DNA of 64,000 nt. Origin: Nostoc carneum NIES-2107. Lineage in GTDB: Bacteria; Cyanobacteriota; Cyanobacteriia; Cyanobacteriales; Nostocaceae. Position 1 is the stretch's first letter; every line of letters begins with the position of its first letter. The DNA is taken from positions 4,983,007-5,047,006 of the forward strand of contig AP018180.1 of assembly GCA_002368155.1 (NCBI GenBank). The letters run 5' to 3'. The notes beneath the pieces were generated by a model. The model did no database searches. It was not told the origin of the DNA and saw only the letters and a program-made list of their open reading frames with translations. The position numbers and the translations under genes are program-made. Positions 26,210-35,801 of the stretch are shown here, piece after piece.

Positions 26210-27316
26210 TCAGCAACAACTTAAATACGGTGATTCTTCTACAGATTGAATGGTGGGATTGCCGATATAAATACCAAGCGATCGCGCTGTTTGCACCAGA
26301 TAATTATTTGGGTCTACAAGTGCAGGACTTTGACTCAAAACTGTTTCTAAAGGAAACGCCACAACTTCATTGTTTTGCCAAGCCACCATTTTCCCCGATT
26401 GTCCATTAGCGACTAAATCTACTGCTGCTTTACCAAAGGCTGTGGCAATTAATCTGTCTAAAGCTGAGGGAATACCGCCTCTTTGGATATGTCCTAAAAC
26501 AGAAACACGAATATCGATGTGCTGATTGCTGTAGCTGCGAATTTCTTCCGCAATCTGTTGACCGATACCACAAGTAGGTTGTCCACAGGATGCATAAGAA
26601 AAGTCTATTGCTGTTTTTGCACCTTCTGCCACCACAATAATTGCAAATCTGCGTCCCCAGCGATTGCGTAATAGCCTGAGATGGTCGCAGACATCTTTAA
26701 TTGTGTAGGGAATCTCTGGAATGAGGATGACATCTGCACCACCTGCAATCCCAGAATGTAGCGCTAAATGACCAGCTGTACGTCCCATTACTTCCACAAT
26801 CATCACGCGATCGTGACTAGCTGCAGTATAGGTAAGACGGTTTAGCGCATCCACAACTGTATTAACCGCCGTATCAAATCCTACTACTCGTTCTGTTAAA
26901 GCAACATCATTATCTATAGTTTTGGGAATACCAATAAATTGCCAATTTCCCTTCTTACTCAGCTCGTTGAGAATTGCTAAACTACCATCACCGCCAATCC
27001 CAATTAAAGCATCCAATTCTAATGCTTGGTAGCCAGCTAAAATATCATCAACCTGAGTCATAGTATCGCCTTGGTTGATACTACCGAGAATCGTACCACC
27101 CATGCTCAGTAAGGGATCTATACCCCGCAAATCTAAACAGTGCAGAGACAGAGGAATCGCTTTCGTTTCTAGCAAACCCTTTGTTGCATAAGGAATTCCC
27201 AACACCTGCCAGTCATAGGTGAGGGTTGCATTGCTGACAACTGCACGAATTACTGTATTCAGTCCCGGACAGTCGCCACCACTAGTAAGAATACCTAAAC
27301 GTTTTTGTGTTTTCAT
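26210..27316 (-). CDS. pfkA: ATP-dependent 6-phosphofructokinase
   Basis: Phosphorylates fructose 6-phosphate in glycolysis. The 368-residue protein has the N-terminal ILTSGGDCPGLNTVIRAVV, the nucleotide-binding GIGGDGSLAIL (about 101-111), catalytic PKTIDNDV (about 126-133, Asp base), VMGRTAGHLALHSG and the FBP-binding GHIQRGG (about 274). Gly rather than Asp in the GGDG motif indicates ATP as donor instead of pyrophosphate. Length fits the longer group-III-type PFKs (about 360). Monocistronic. Confidence 0.94.
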   Translation of the reverse strand: MKTQKRLGILTSGGDCPGLNTVIRAVVSNATLTYDWQVLGIPYATKGLLETKAIPLSLHCLDLRGIDPLLSMGGTILGSINQGDTMTQVDDILAGYQALELDALIGIGGDGSLAILNELSKKGNWQFIGIPKTIDNDVALTERVVGFDTAVNTVVDALNRLTYTAASHDRVMIVEVMGRTAGHLALHSGIAGGADVILIPEIPYTIKDVCDHLRLLRNRWGRRFAIIVVAEGAKTAIDFSYASCGQPTCGIGQQIAEEIRSYSNQHIDIRVSVLGHIQRGGIPSALDRLIATAFGKAAVDLVANGQSGKMVAWQNNEVVAFPLETVLSQSPALVDPNNYLVQTARSLGIYIGNPTIQSVEESPYLSCC

Positions 27317-28480
27317 ACAATTTAAATTTAACCACTCCTCTTTAAGGAATTAAATCTAACCAATCAAAAATAAGGTCTAACTGGCTTCATCTCACCAGTC
27401 ATACAGCAGCAGAATTATGGCTCATCAACTGGGAGGGAATTTGCTTTAGATGTCAAAATGCCAGGTGCTAACAATCTGCCATAATTGCCAAGTCTTTCAG
27501 TAAAAGCTGAGTAATTGTGCCTTTGTCCTGGTTACGAGAATTTAACCCCTATTTTTAGTTCTATACAAAGGTTATGTAACAAATTTGAGGAACTTGTGAG
27601 GATGGAGTAATTCTGTATACAGGCGATCGCACTTTACGGCAATTTTGAATTTTCTACCAATGCAAAAAATATCTCCGCTACCTCAATTATTTCTCAGAGT
27701 AGAAAGCTTAGGACTTCTACCCCATGTATTTTTAGCATTCTTTTTTACAAATGCGATGAAATTTCAGATTTGAGTTTTTTAGCTTTTCAGTTAGAAGTTT
27801 GGTTTGAAGTAACTTGCAAACAATAAAATATCCAATTGTCTGACGATGATATGTTTCTGCCTTGACTGCTGCTTTAGTTTCACAGCATAAAAATATCAAT
27901 TATGTAACTAATCTTGATTCTCGCCTCAATTTACCATCACTTGCTCACACACACTTTGATTTTTGCATTTACACAATCTCTGAAAAAGTCACCAGGCTGA
28001 TTTTCAGGTTTAATTTTGCTATTTCATAAACTTGTAAAAAATATTTAATAGTTATTTACAGATTGTCACATTTGACTTAGTTATGTAACGGCTGTTGTAT
28101 CCATAAACTACTCATAGCGTATACCTTTGCATATCAGCCACAGCAAAAGATATGTGAATTATTTCACAATTTTAAGCCTTAAAATCTAATGATTTGAGCT
28201 AAAATACTGACCAATTAATCTTGATTTGTTGACAAGAATATTGTTCGCTATATCCTGGCTTAATAAAGTATTGTTTGTCGGTTTTAATAGGTATTTCTAC
28301 AAGCGAATATTGCCAAAAATACCAAGCTGACTTTGAAATTATTACGCTATTATCAACAAGCAATTACAAAAAATCTTGTTCAGAGCCAAATTTTAATTTG
28401 ACCCTAGCAATGTTAATGTCAGAGGATAATAAAATGATTCAAAGCATAGGCGGTAACATTAACTATACAAACTGCACAAT
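27317..28480. other. Long intergenic region, no gene recognised
   Basis: About 1.16 kb, AT-rich. A 69-codon frame (28275-28484) is Ser/Asn-rich with no family features. No tRNA-like or strong hairpin structure seen. It probably includes the lost 5' part of the GH43 gene and the pfkA promoter. Confidence 0.5.
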
Positions 28481-28960
28481 ATGACAAAGCTTTCCGGCGA
28501 GGGGAAAGTTGTTTTGCGTGCGCGTTTAGATTGGCAGAGATTTCTCGCTAATCGTTTAATGTATGGGCAAATTTTTGATTGGCATACCTTAGAAGGGCCT
28601 TGTGTTCGCAAACATGAAGGTCGATACTACTGCTTTTATAGTGGCGGACGCTGGGAAACTGAAAATTACGGTGTCGATTATGGAATTGCCAACAGTGTCA
28701 TGGAGCCTTATTCTGATACCGAAAATGAAATAGGGCCAAGAGTTTTAAAGTCTGTACCTGGCTATGTTATTGGCCCTGGACACAAGTCAATAGTTCTGGC
28801 TCCTGATGGTAAAACTGAATACATCGTCTACCATGCTTGGACAAAGAACATGACAGCACGACATATGTGTTTAGATAAACTCATCTGGACACTAGAAGGG
28901 CCGCGTTGTCCAGGCCCTACTTGGACACCACAGACTATTCCTAGTAAATCTAGCCAATAA
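28481..28960 (+). pseudogene. GH43-type glycosidase, 5'-truncated fragment
   Basis: 159 residues matching the C-terminal half of a five-bladed beta-propeller glycoside hydrolase of family 43 (arabinanase/xylosidase type): GPCVRKHEGRYYCFYSGGRW (about 48-67), NYGVDYGIANSVMEPYSD, and GPGHKSIVLAPDGKTEYIVYHAW, where GPGH carries a conserved catalytic-site His. The N-terminal blades with the general base Asp are absent and a stop codon lies a few codons upstream in the same frame, so a functional enzyme is unlikely. The frame itself is intact and could still be translated. Its stop codon overlaps the end of a MITE. Confidence 0.7.
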
Positions 28961-29070
28961 AGTAATACCAAGTAAAAAAAAGAATGCGACAGACTGTAGG
29001 GGCATGGCACTGCCATGCCCTCTAGAATACATTGATGTGTTGCAAACATGATTGGATTTGGTATTACTTT
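28959..29070. mobile_element. MITE family B, copy 1, between convergent genes
   Basis: 112-bp element with 13-bp perfect terminal inverted repeats AAAGTAATACCAA / TTGGTATTACTTT. The centre has GGGGCATGGCA-CTGCCATGCCC, an almost perfect hairpin. An inverted copy lies at 38296-38398. It supplies two bases of the GH43 stop and the last Lys codon plus stop of the isomerase gene. Confidence 0.87.
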
Positions 29071-29381
29071 CTGTCCAAACGAGCTTTCACATCATTAGCA
29101 AAGTCCTCATATTTGCGGAGAGGAGTTACGTGAACTTGTATCGAGTGACCAAGTTTCTGCATGATTGGTAAATCCAAGAGAATTTGATCTACCAAATCAG
29201 GAGTGGGAACATCAACAATTGCAATCACACGGCGCACACCAACACACTTCCATAAATCAACAACTACCCCTGCTTGTTTAGCTTTTAAAGCTGCATCTGC
29301 TTCCTCAGCCCAAATTTTAAAAAGTTCAGACTGAGACATTTCATCAGGGTACTCTACATGAAAATCTAAATGATATAGCAT
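29064..29381 (-). CDS. Muconolactone delta-isomerase-like protein
   Basis: 105 residues with the small ferredoxin-like fold of muconolactone isomerase (CatC): MLYHLDFHVEYPDEMSQSEL at the start, EEADAALKAKQAG in the helix, LWKCVGVRRVIAIVDVP in the centre and IQVHVTPL before the tail. No other catechol-pathway gene is nearby, so the name describes fold and not role. Its last codon and stop come from the terminal repeat of the MITE at 28959-29070, so the original C-terminus may have differed. Confidence 0.78.
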   Translation of the reverse strand: MLYHLDFHVEYPDEMSQSELFKIWAEEADAALKAKQAGVVVDLWKCVGVRRVIAIVDVPTPDLVDQILLDLPIMQKLGHSIQVHVTPLRKYEDFANDVKARLDRK

Positions 29382-30180
29382 AAGTATTTTTCCTCAATTA
29401 GCACTAAATATACTAATACCTCAGCAAGGACATGGGGTTTTATGCATTGATAAATACAATTTTGTTTTTCAAAAACCCTTGCTTCGTATAGCATCATGTG
29501 CCATAATTCTTAAACCAATGTAAATACTGTATCTCTATCGACTTAATGGCGTTAGTCTAAATTACTAATGTAATCAAGATGGTTAATTTCCAGCTACAAC
29601 AACTGATACTACTTGAGAATAGCTAGCTTCAAACAACTTCTGAGTGTTGAGTAAAACAGTTTAGTACATTATTCCTATTACTCTGGCAACCCAACTTTAA
29701 AGGGTAAAGAAACGAACCACGAAGACGCGAAGCACTCAAAGAAAGAGGAAAAGAAAGAACTAGAAAATTTGATGCACATAGCAAAGTTAACTTGTCAGAC
29801 TACTAGTCTCTAACATCTATTCTCTAGTTACTCCCTGCTTGATTCGTTTTGGTGTAACCAGTTGACATAATCAGATTATGAACATTATGTAATCAAGTTT
29901 ATACCTCCGTTTATACCTAGCAGATGGATAAGGATATCCATCTGCTACCTTTCTTAAAATTTAGGAATAATCATTATCAAGTTATTAATTATTAACTCAA
30001 ATAATGAAACTTTAGCTTCAATGAAACTATGCTGAGAAAAAAATGGCTCATCCTATCATAAAATTGGAAGCTTTCTCCTAACCTCTGCCAGTAGTAGATG
30101 GGTAATTTTTACCTACCTACTACTTTTCTTCTATACCTGAAAAAATTGCAATAGCCAATTAATAAGCAAGGTAAACTTAT
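29382..30180. other. Long intergenic region, no gene recognised
   Basis: About 800 bp with no supported frame. One ACGAAGACGCGAAG-like stretch (about 29715-29735) is a common dispersed motif. Otherwise nothing seen. Confidence 0.5.
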
Positions 30181-30426
30181 ATGCAACAAGAATCTGATTT
30201 CCTCTCCGAACTATGCGATTTTTTATATCCGCGTAATTCTTATTACGGTCAGTTTCAACCAGAATATCTAGCTTTTAATGCTACTCTACAAGAATTTTCT
30301 CAACGGGTGAGTTATATTTGTGACCTACAAACAGGTGGTAAACTCTCGCCAGAAGAAGCTTATCATCAAATTCATCTGTTGTGGAAACAATTAAAACGTA
30401 CTAGGAAAGAACTAAAAATTAAATAA
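30181..30426 (+). CDS. Small conserved cyanobacterial protein (DUF7219-like)
   Basis: 81 residues, cytosolic, acidic/basic helices: FLSELCDFLYPRNSYYGQF, LAFNATLQEFSQRVSYICDL, GGKLSPEEAYHQIHLLWKQLK. I recognise this as a small protein widespread in cyanobacteria, probably the family now called DUF7219; the name is from memory. It lies 126 bp upstream of mtnD in the same direction but the spacing does not require co-transcription. Confidence 0.7.
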   Translation: MQQESDFLSELCDFLYPRNSYYGQFQPEYLAFNATLQEFSQRVSYICDLQTGGKLSPEEAYHQIHLLWKQLKRTRKELKIK

Positions 30427-30552
30427 TTTGCTTGGTTACAGTAAATCAAAAATATTAGTATTGCAAAAAAGCATTCCGCTACACTGTTATATAGTTTTAA
30501 TGAAACGCAACAAGTACAAATACGATGTAATTGTTTTGTATCAGGAGTATTT

Positions 30553-31104
30553 ATGGCAATTTTAAGATTAGAAAACGGTACAGAATATCAGAATATTGCA
30601 GATATTACACGCGAATTGGCATCACTAAATATTCAGCTAAATTACTGGAATGTAGGAGAAAACTCGGAATTAAAGCGATTATTAGCACAAGATAGCCTTA
30701 ACGAAGATGAGAAAGAACAAGTACTTCAAGCTTTAGATGGCTATTTTGAGGAGTTGCAACAAACAGCAGGTTATCAATCTCGGGATTTGGTTGTCTTACA
30801 TCCTGGAATTCCTAACCTTGATGATTCAATGGCAAAGTTTGCCAGTATCCATACCCATGCAGATGATGAAGTTCGCTACATCATTGATGGCGAAGCGGTT
30901 TTTGGCTTTGTACGTCCTGATGGTAGCCAAGTAGAACTGACAGTGCAACCAGAAGAATACATCAACGTACCAGCCAGAACCGAACACTGGTTTTATTTGA
31001 CTCCCACAAGGCGAGTTAAAGCAGTACGCTATTTTATTAGTACTGAAGGTTGGGTTCCTGAGTACACAGCTAGAGCAATTCGTATTTTTCAGGCTACAGC
31101 CTGA
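30553..31104 (+). CDS. mtnD: Acireductone dioxygenase MtnD
   Basis: Converts acireductone to 4-methylthio-2-oxobutanoate and formate, the last ring-free oxidation step of methionine salvage before transamination. The 183-residue cupin carries metal ligands HTHADDEVRYI (His, His, Glu, about 96-106) and His in ARTEHWF (about 140). First of mtnD-mtnX-mtnB; mtnX follows after 3 bp. Fe versus Ni use (which changes the product) cannot be seen. Confidence 0.95.
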   Translation: MAILRLENGTEYQNIADITRELASLNIQLNYWNVGENSELKRLLAQDSLNEDEKEQVLQALDGYFEELQQTAGYQSRDLVVLHPGIPNLDDSMAKFASIHTHADDEVRYIIDGEAVFGFVRPDGSQVELTVQPEEYINVPARTEHWFYLTPTRRVKAVRYFISTEGWVPEYTARAIRIFQATA

Positions 31105-31107
31105 GGA

Positions 31108-31770
31108 ATGCTGAGAAATCTGGACTTAAAAGGAGAGGATGTGAGGCGAATTGTCTTTTGCGACTTTGATGGCACAATTACAGTCGAAGAAACCTTTGTT
31201 GCAGTTCTCAAAAAGTTTGCACCTCAACTATCTGCGAAATTACTTCCCGAAATGTATGCAAGACGGGTGACGCTGCGGGAAGGAGTCAGAACCATCCTGG
31301 AATCAATTCCGTCTTCACGCTACAGCGAAATTTTAGAATTTACTCAACCCCAGCCAATCCGCGCGGGATTTGTAGAACTTTTAGATTTCCTAGAGTTTCA
31401 AGGAGTTCCCTTAGTTGTAGTTTCGGGGGGATTGCGGGGAATGGTGGAAACTGTATTAGATAACCTAGTGCAGCGAGTTCATGCAATCTATGCGGTGGAT
31501 GTAGAAACTAGCGGTGATTTTTTAAAAGTCAATTCTCAATATGAAAGAGGTACAGAACTGATTGCCAAAGTAGAAGTCATGGCAAAATATCCAGCCTATC
31601 AGAAGATTGCGATCGGTGACTCTCTGACTGATTTAAATATGGCGCTGGAAGCTAATCTAGTTTTTGCGCGCGATCGCCTGGCAGAATATCTAGATGAACA
31701 TCAAAAATCCTACATTCCTTGGAATGATTTCTCGCAAATTAGCGACTATCTAGCGAAATTATGGAAGTAA
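31108..31770 (+). CDS. mtnX: HAD-type 2-hydroxy-3-keto-5-methylthiopentenyl-1-phosphate phosphatase MtnX
   Basis: 220-residue HAD phosphatase: motif I FCDFDGTITVEE (Asp nucleophile about 19), motif II VVVSGG (Ser about 107), motif III/IV with IAIGDSLTDLNMA (about 165-177). In the mtn operon it provides the phosphatase that makes acireductone from the enol phosphate. Starts 3 bp after mtnD and ends 9 bp before mtnB, so the three are almost certainly one transcript. Confidence 0.92.
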   Translation: MLRNLDLKGEDVRRIVFCDFDGTITVEETFVAVLKKFAPQLSAKLLPEMYARRVTLREGVRTILESIPSSRYSEILEFTQPQPIRAGFVELLDFLEFQGVPLVVVSGGLRGMVETVLDNLVQRVHAIYAVDVETSGDFLKVNSQYERGTELIAKVEVMAKYPAYQKIAIGDSLTDLNMALEANLVFARDRLAEYLDEHQKSYIPWNDFSQISDYLAKLWK

Positions 31771-31779
31771 ATCCATTCT

Positions 31780-32424
31780 ATGACTAGCCGAATCATAGAC
31801 GATGCCCGTATTCAACTCATCGATACTGCCCGCAACTTTTACCAACAAGGTTGGATGGTGGGCACAGCGGGTAATCTTTCGATTCGCCTCCCCGATGGTA
31901 GCTTTTGGATTACTGCTAGCGGTAAGTCTAAAGGAGAATTATTAGCCAGCGATTTTGTGCGTGTTTATCCAGATGGTAGTTTAGAAAAAGCCTCAGCAGA
32001 TTTACAGCCTTCAGCGGAAACTGCTATTCACCAAATAATTTATACCCTCTTTCCAGAAGCACAAGCCTGTTATCACGTCCATTCTGTTGAGTCTAATTTA
32101 GTTTCTCGCTTTGTCTTAGAAGATCATCTCCCCTTACCACCATTAGAAATGCTTAAAGGGTTGGGAGTTTACCAAGAAAACCCCTGTTGTTTCTTACCCA
32201 TATTTGCCAATCATTTACAAATTGCACGCATTGCTTCAGAAATTGAACAGCGCTTCACAGCTAATTCTGTGCAAATACCAGCCCTCCTAATTCGAGATCA
32301 TGGTGTCACAACTTGGGCATCTTCTCCCACAGTAGCCCGTAATTATATTGAGATATTAGAATACATCTTTCGCTACATGGTTACTGAGCGTATTATAAAT
32401 GGCGGAGGAAGAGGAAAGACATAA
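31780..32424 (+). CDS. mtnB: Methylthioribulose-1-phosphate dehydratase MtnB
   Basis: Class II aldolase-fold dehydratase of methionine salvage, cytoplasmic and zinc-dependent. The 214-residue product shows GTAGNLSIRLPDGSFWITASG (near 28-48; quoted in part), zinc ligands HVHSVESN (about 105-112) and a further His in RDHGVTTWA (about 170-178). Glu in LEMLKGLG fits the catalytic acid. Last of the mtn genes; no mtnA, mtnK or mtnC appears in the window. Confidence 0.93.
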   Translation: MTSRIIDDARIQLIDTARNFYQQGWMVGTAGNLSIRLPDGSFWITASGKSKGELLASDFVRVYPDGSLEKASADLQPSAETAIHQIIYTLFPEAQACYHVHSVESNLVSRFVLEDHLPLPPLEMLKGLGVYQENPCCFLPIFANHLQIARIASEIEQRFTANSVQIPALLIRDHGVTTWASSPTVARNYIEILEYIFRYMVTERIINGGGRGKT

Positions 32425-32441
32425 AAAATCGCCAACCCCAA

Positions 32442-32468
32442 ACACCCAACACCCAACACCCAACACCA
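32442..32468. repeat. 7-bp tandem repeat, unit CACCCAA
   Basis: Three and a half heptamers immediately before the monooxygenase start; they occupy the position of its ribosome binding site, and no purine-rich Shine-Dalgarno is seen there. Confidence 0.8.
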
Positions 32469-32469
32469 A

Positions 32470-32769
32470 ATGACTACTCAAACTATTCGCGTTGTTGCCC
32501 ATGTAACTGCTTTACCTGACAAAGTAGAAGAAATTCAAGCAGTTCTGCTGGGATTGATTGAACCAACCCGACAAGAAGCAGGTGCTATCAAGTATGAACT
32601 CTTGCAAAACCAGAATGATCCTACAGATTTTACTTTTGTAGAGGAATGGGCTTCTAACGATGCTTTAGACACTCATTTAAATTCAGCCCATTTGCAAGCA
32701 GCAGCAGCAAAACTGCAAAGTTTGGTAGCTACACCACCAGATATTCGTCGTTATTATTTGGTGGCATAA
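32470..32769 (+). CDS. Antibiotic biosynthesis monooxygenase (ABM) domain protein
   Basis: 99-residue dimeric ferredoxin-like alpha+beta barrel protein of the ABM/quinol monooxygenase group: VVAHVTALPDKVEEIQAVLL, TRQEAGAIKYELLQNQNDP, FTFVEEWASNDALDTHLNSAH (quoted in part). YgiN-type quinol oxidation is the usual suggestion, but substrate is unknown. It lies 45 bp after mtnB and could share its transcript. A terminator follows. Confidence 0.88.
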   Translation: MTTQTIRVVAHVTALPDKVEEIQAVLLGLIEPTRQEAGAIKYELLQNQNDPTDFTFVEEWASNDALDTHLNSAHLQAAAAKLQSLVATPPDIRRYYLVA

Positions 32770-32791
32770 TACCCAATTTCCTATGCCAAAA

Positions 32792-32820
32792 AACTTCACC
32801 CCTTTATGGGTGGAGTTTTT
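32792..32820 (+). terminator. Rho-independent terminator
   Basis: AACTTCACCC, loop CTTTAT, GGGTGGAGTT (one G-T pair), then TTT; it lies between the converging monooxygenase and DUF genes, and the plus-strand A-run at its 5' side could serve as U-tract for the minus strand too. Confidence 0.85.
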
Positions 32821-33406
32821 ATTGTTTAATACGATAGCGGATTAATTTCTTGACTTCTGCTAAAGATAAGTCTAATTCTTGGGCAATCATTGCCTCTACC
32901 TGGTCAATATCTATAGAAGTAAACTCTAAGTTAAACCTGGTAAGAATAGAATTAGTAGTACTCACTTCAACCTCAGTTAAATTGTTCGCTCGATCAATTT
33001 CAGCTTTCATAACTCGCAAAATAACTGGTAGTTCTATTAAAATTTGCTTCTTACCGTTAAACTTTTTAGCTGATGAATTAGCTAAACCTAGTTCTTGTGC
33101 AATTAAGGCTTCTTCTAGCGTTAATGATTGATGTGATAATTCAAATTCTAATTTTTTATAGTTGGAGGACTCTGTTGTAACTTCAACCTGAGTAAAATTT
33201 GGCTCTTTGTCAATTTCTGTGGCAACTACTGTTAAATTTAACTTTAAATGCACTTGTGGCCTGGTATCAGCTTCTAGTTGATCTACTGTTCCGTAACTGC
33301 GTCGTAATAACTGCTTGGTTGTTACACCACTAAACAACCAAAAAGCAACACCAATAATTACCAGAGGTAGTATAACTAGTAAATATTTGACCTGAAATCT
33401 AGGCAT
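32819..33406 (-). CDS. Membrane-anchored protein with an internal tandem duplication
   Basis: 195 residues, no named family. An N-terminal membrane helix (YLLVILPLVIIGVAFWLFSG) anchors two repeats of about 60 residues: the first around 55-112 (EIDKEPNFTQVEVTTE ... EEALIAQELGLANSSAKK) and the second around 130-190 (EIDRANNLTEVEVSTT ... VEAMIAQELDLSLAEVKK). The repeated EID..-N-T-VEV-T and EA-IAQEL-L motifs make the duplication clear. Location is probably periplasmic or, if inverted, cytoplasmic. Function unknown. Confidence 0.7.
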   Translation of the reverse strand: MPRFQVKYLLVILPLVIIGVAFWLFSGVTTKQLLRRSYGTVDQLEADTRPQVHLKLNLTVVATEIDKEPNFTQVEVTTESSNYKKLEFELSHQSLTLEEALIAQELGLANSSAKKFNGKKQILIELPVILRVMKAEIDRANNLTEVEVSTTNSILTRFNLEFTSIDIDQVEAMIAQELDLSLAEVKKLIRYRIKQ

Positions 33407-33465
33407 TTTTACATTTAAAAATTAAAATTAATTAACAACAAATCTAGTTTCTATTAGTTCAAATT

Positions 33466-33494
33466 GGATGCGTTACGCTATCGCTAACGCATCC
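33466..33494. repeat. Palindromic repeat GGATGCGTTA ... TAACGCATCC
   Basis: Perfect 10-bp arms around CGCTATCGC, the reverse complement of the copy at 26001-26027. It sits upstream of the response regulator gene. Confidence 0.8.
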
Positions 33495-33641
33495 TACAAA
33501 AGCAAAAGTTTATACTTAATCTCAAATATCGACATTAAGAATGAATATACTTTATCACCATCGGAAGATGTAAAAAACTTGAGGCTTTTTTATGATTTTC
33601 TGAGATGAAATTGACCTAAATATATTTCACCCGACGGATAT

Positions 33642-34328
33642 ATGCGAATCTTACTTGTAGAAGATGACCTTGAACAGTTGGAGCCATTACAAGGGATTTT
33701 AACCGAAGCTGGATATACCGTTGATGGTGTTGAAGATGGCGAAACAGCTCAGTGGTTATTGGCGCACAAAGATTATGACTTATTAATTTTAGATTGGATG
33801 TTACCAAATGTTAACGGTTTGAGTCTTTGCCAACAGTATCGACGTGCTGGAAAGAATGCACCTGTACTAATGCTGACAGCTAAGGATACTACAGTTGATA
33901 AGGTAATGGGTTTAGATGCAGGAGCCGATGATTATTTGGTTAAACCAGCAGATTTAATTGAGTTATTGGCGCGAGTACGTGCATTGGGAAGAAGAATTCC
34001 TTCTTGGCAAGGAAATTCGCTATCTGTGTCAGATTTACAATTACATTTAAATAGCTTAATTCTTGAGCGCGGTTCTAAGACTGTGGAATTATCTCACCGC
34101 GAAGCTCAATTACTAGAATATTTAATGCGTCATCCCAATCAAATTTTAACTCGTGACCAACTTGAACAAGCATTATGGGAATGGGGTGCAGAACCAGAAA
34201 GTAATGCATTAACTGTGCTAGTACGTAAATTGCGGCATAGGTTACAAATCATTGGTGCAGGAGATTGGATTAAAACTATTTATGGTATGGGATACAGTTT
34301 AAAATCACCAGAAACAGTAACGGGTTAA
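33642..34328 (+). CDS. OmpR/PhoB-family response regulator (RppA/NrsR-like)
   Basis: 228 residues. Receiver domain with VEDD acidic pocket, phospho-acceptor Asp51 (LLILDWMLP), Thr in LMLTAKD and Lys in YLVKPAD (about 100); C-terminal winged helix (HREAQLLEYLMRHPNQILTRDQL, quoted in part; DNA-contact loop near NALTVLVRKLRHRL). It pairs with the histidine kinase 207 bp downstream. The pair resembles RppA-RppB/NrsR-NrsS of cyanobacteria (redox or nickel responses), but signal and targets cannot be read here. Confidence 0.9.
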   Translation: MRILLVEDDLEQLEPLQGILTEAGYTVDGVEDGETAQWLLAHKDYDLLILDWMLPNVNGLSLCQQYRRAGKNAPVLMLTAKDTTVDKVMGLDAGADDYLVKPADLIELLARVRALGRRIPSWQGNSLSVSDLQLHLNSLILERGSKTVELSHREAQLLEYLMRHPNQILTRDQLEQALWEWGAEPESNALTVLVRKLRHRLQIIGAGDWIKTIYGMGYSLKSPETVTG

Positions 34329-34535
34329 TAAAAAATAACTAGGTCGGCGTAATTAAAGATAACTGGCTAAGGCTGTCATTGGTCATTTGTCATTGGGAAG
34401 GATTTCAAACCTATTTGGATTTCTTAACATAGTTTGGTTTATTTCCACCAAATTATTTATGATTTAAAGCGTATTTTTGATTATTTGCATTTTCGCCAAT
34501 GCCCAATTCTCAATGCCCCATGCCCAATTTCAATT

Positions 34536-35801
34536 ATGTTTAATCGTAGCCGTCGCAATATTGCAACTTGGTTTACTCTTGCTATGGGGAGTATTTTAAT
34601 AGTATTTGCGGCGATAGTTTATTCTATGGAGGTTAAAGATGAACTGGAGGAACTTGATAGATTAATTTATAAAAAAACCACAGTAATGGCAGCTAATGTT
34701 AAATATAAATTTAATAATAATCAACGGAAAGTAGATTTAGAAAATGTTCCCTTATTAGGGAGTCGGGCGCAACTACCACCAGATAGCCAATTTGTTTATG
34801 TGCGTTGGTATGATGAGCAAAAGCAATTAGTACAATTTTTTGGCGAACTTCCCAAACAGCAAATAATTATAACAAATGGTTTCCATACATTAGAAACTGG
34901 AAATTCTCATATTTGGTTGCGTCAAGTAACTTTGCCTGTTTACCAAGATGGATTGTTAATTGGGTATTTACAAGCTGCAATACCAATGACAGCTATGGAA
35001 GATAATCTCGCTCAGTTACGGTTAGTTTTATCTATTGCAGTACCAACAACTTTAGGAGTCATTGCACTAACAGGTTGGTGGTTAGGAGGATTAGCTATGC
35101 AACCAATTCTCTACAGTTACTCGCAACTGATGCGATTTACAGCAGATGCTTCCCATGAATTGCGTTCTCCTTTAGCAGCAGTCATTAGTAATGCTCAGTA
35201 TGGTTCATTGTCTACTACTCATAATTTAGAAGCACAACGGCAACGCTTTCAAAAAATAGTTGATATTGCCAAGTCAATGAGTAATTTGGTAGATAATTTA
35301 CTATTTTTAGCCCGTCATGAAGGTAGATTATCTGAGGAAAAATTACAAAAATTTGATTTAAAAAATTTAGTGCAGCAGTTAATCGATGATTATGCCAAAC
35401 ATGAGATTGCACAGCATCTAAATTTCAAAGGCGAACTAACTAGAGAGCGTATAAATATTTATGGAAATGCTGAATTACTGCGTCAAGCTGTAACTAATTT
35501 AGTCAATAATGCTTGTAAATATACTCCTGCTGGTGGTGAAGTTAAGTTACGGTTATTTACACAACATCATTTAGCTGTGATTGCAATTACAGATAATGGG
35601 ATCGGGATTTCACAAAGTGATTTAGCACATATCTTTGAGCGATTTTACCGCGTCAGTAAGGAGCGATCGCGTAAAACTGGTGGGTTTGGATTAGGATTAG
35701 CGATCGCACAACAAATAGTAATAGCTCATGGCGGACAAATTAACGTTTCTAGTGTCGTGGGACAGGGGTCAAATTTCCAAATTCTTCTACCTTTGGTATG
35801 A
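34536..35801 (+). CDS. Sensor histidine kinase (RppB/NrsS-like)
   Basis: 421 residues from ATG 34536. Two membrane helices (about 14-32 and 166-186) bracket a periplasmic sensor of about 130 residues. The kinase core has the H-box [14 protein letters not shown] (His about 207), N-box [14 protein letters not shown]1 [10 protein letters not shown]-box IFERFYRV and G2 [11 protein letters not shown]. The frame is open to 34434, but that extension (LNAPCPISI etc.) is spacer repeat read in frame, so the downstream ATG is preferred. Forms a two-component system with the regulator upstream. Confidence 0.9.
   Translation: MFNRSRRNIATWFTLAMGSILIVFAAIVYSMEVKDELEELDRLIYKKTTVMAANVKYKFNNNQRKVDLENVPLLGSRAQLPPDSQFVYVRWYDEQKQLVQFFGELPKQQIIITNGFHTLETGNSHIWLRQVTLPVYQDGLLIGYLQAAIPMTAMEDNLAQLRLVLSIAVPTTLGVIALTGWWLGGLAMQPILYSYSQLMRFTADASHELRSPLAAVISNAQYGSLSTTHNLEAQRQRFQKIVDIAKSMSNLVDNLLFLARHEGRLSEEKLQKFDLKNLVQQLIDDYAKHEIAQHLNFKGELTRERINIYGNAELLRQAVTNLVNNACKYTPAGGEVKLRLFTQHHLAVIAITDNGIGISQSDLAHIFERFYRVSKERSRKTGGFGLGLAIAQQIVIAHGGQINVSSVVGQGSNFQILLPLV

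Noticed and set aside
28275-28484. 69-aa plus-strand open frame before the GH43 fragment
   Set aside because: Ser/Asn-rich, unrelated to GH43, no ribosome site.
29064-29381. Catechol degradation cluster suggested by the muconolactone-isomerase-like gene
   Set aside because: No other gene of the pathway is in the window; the similarity indicates fold only.
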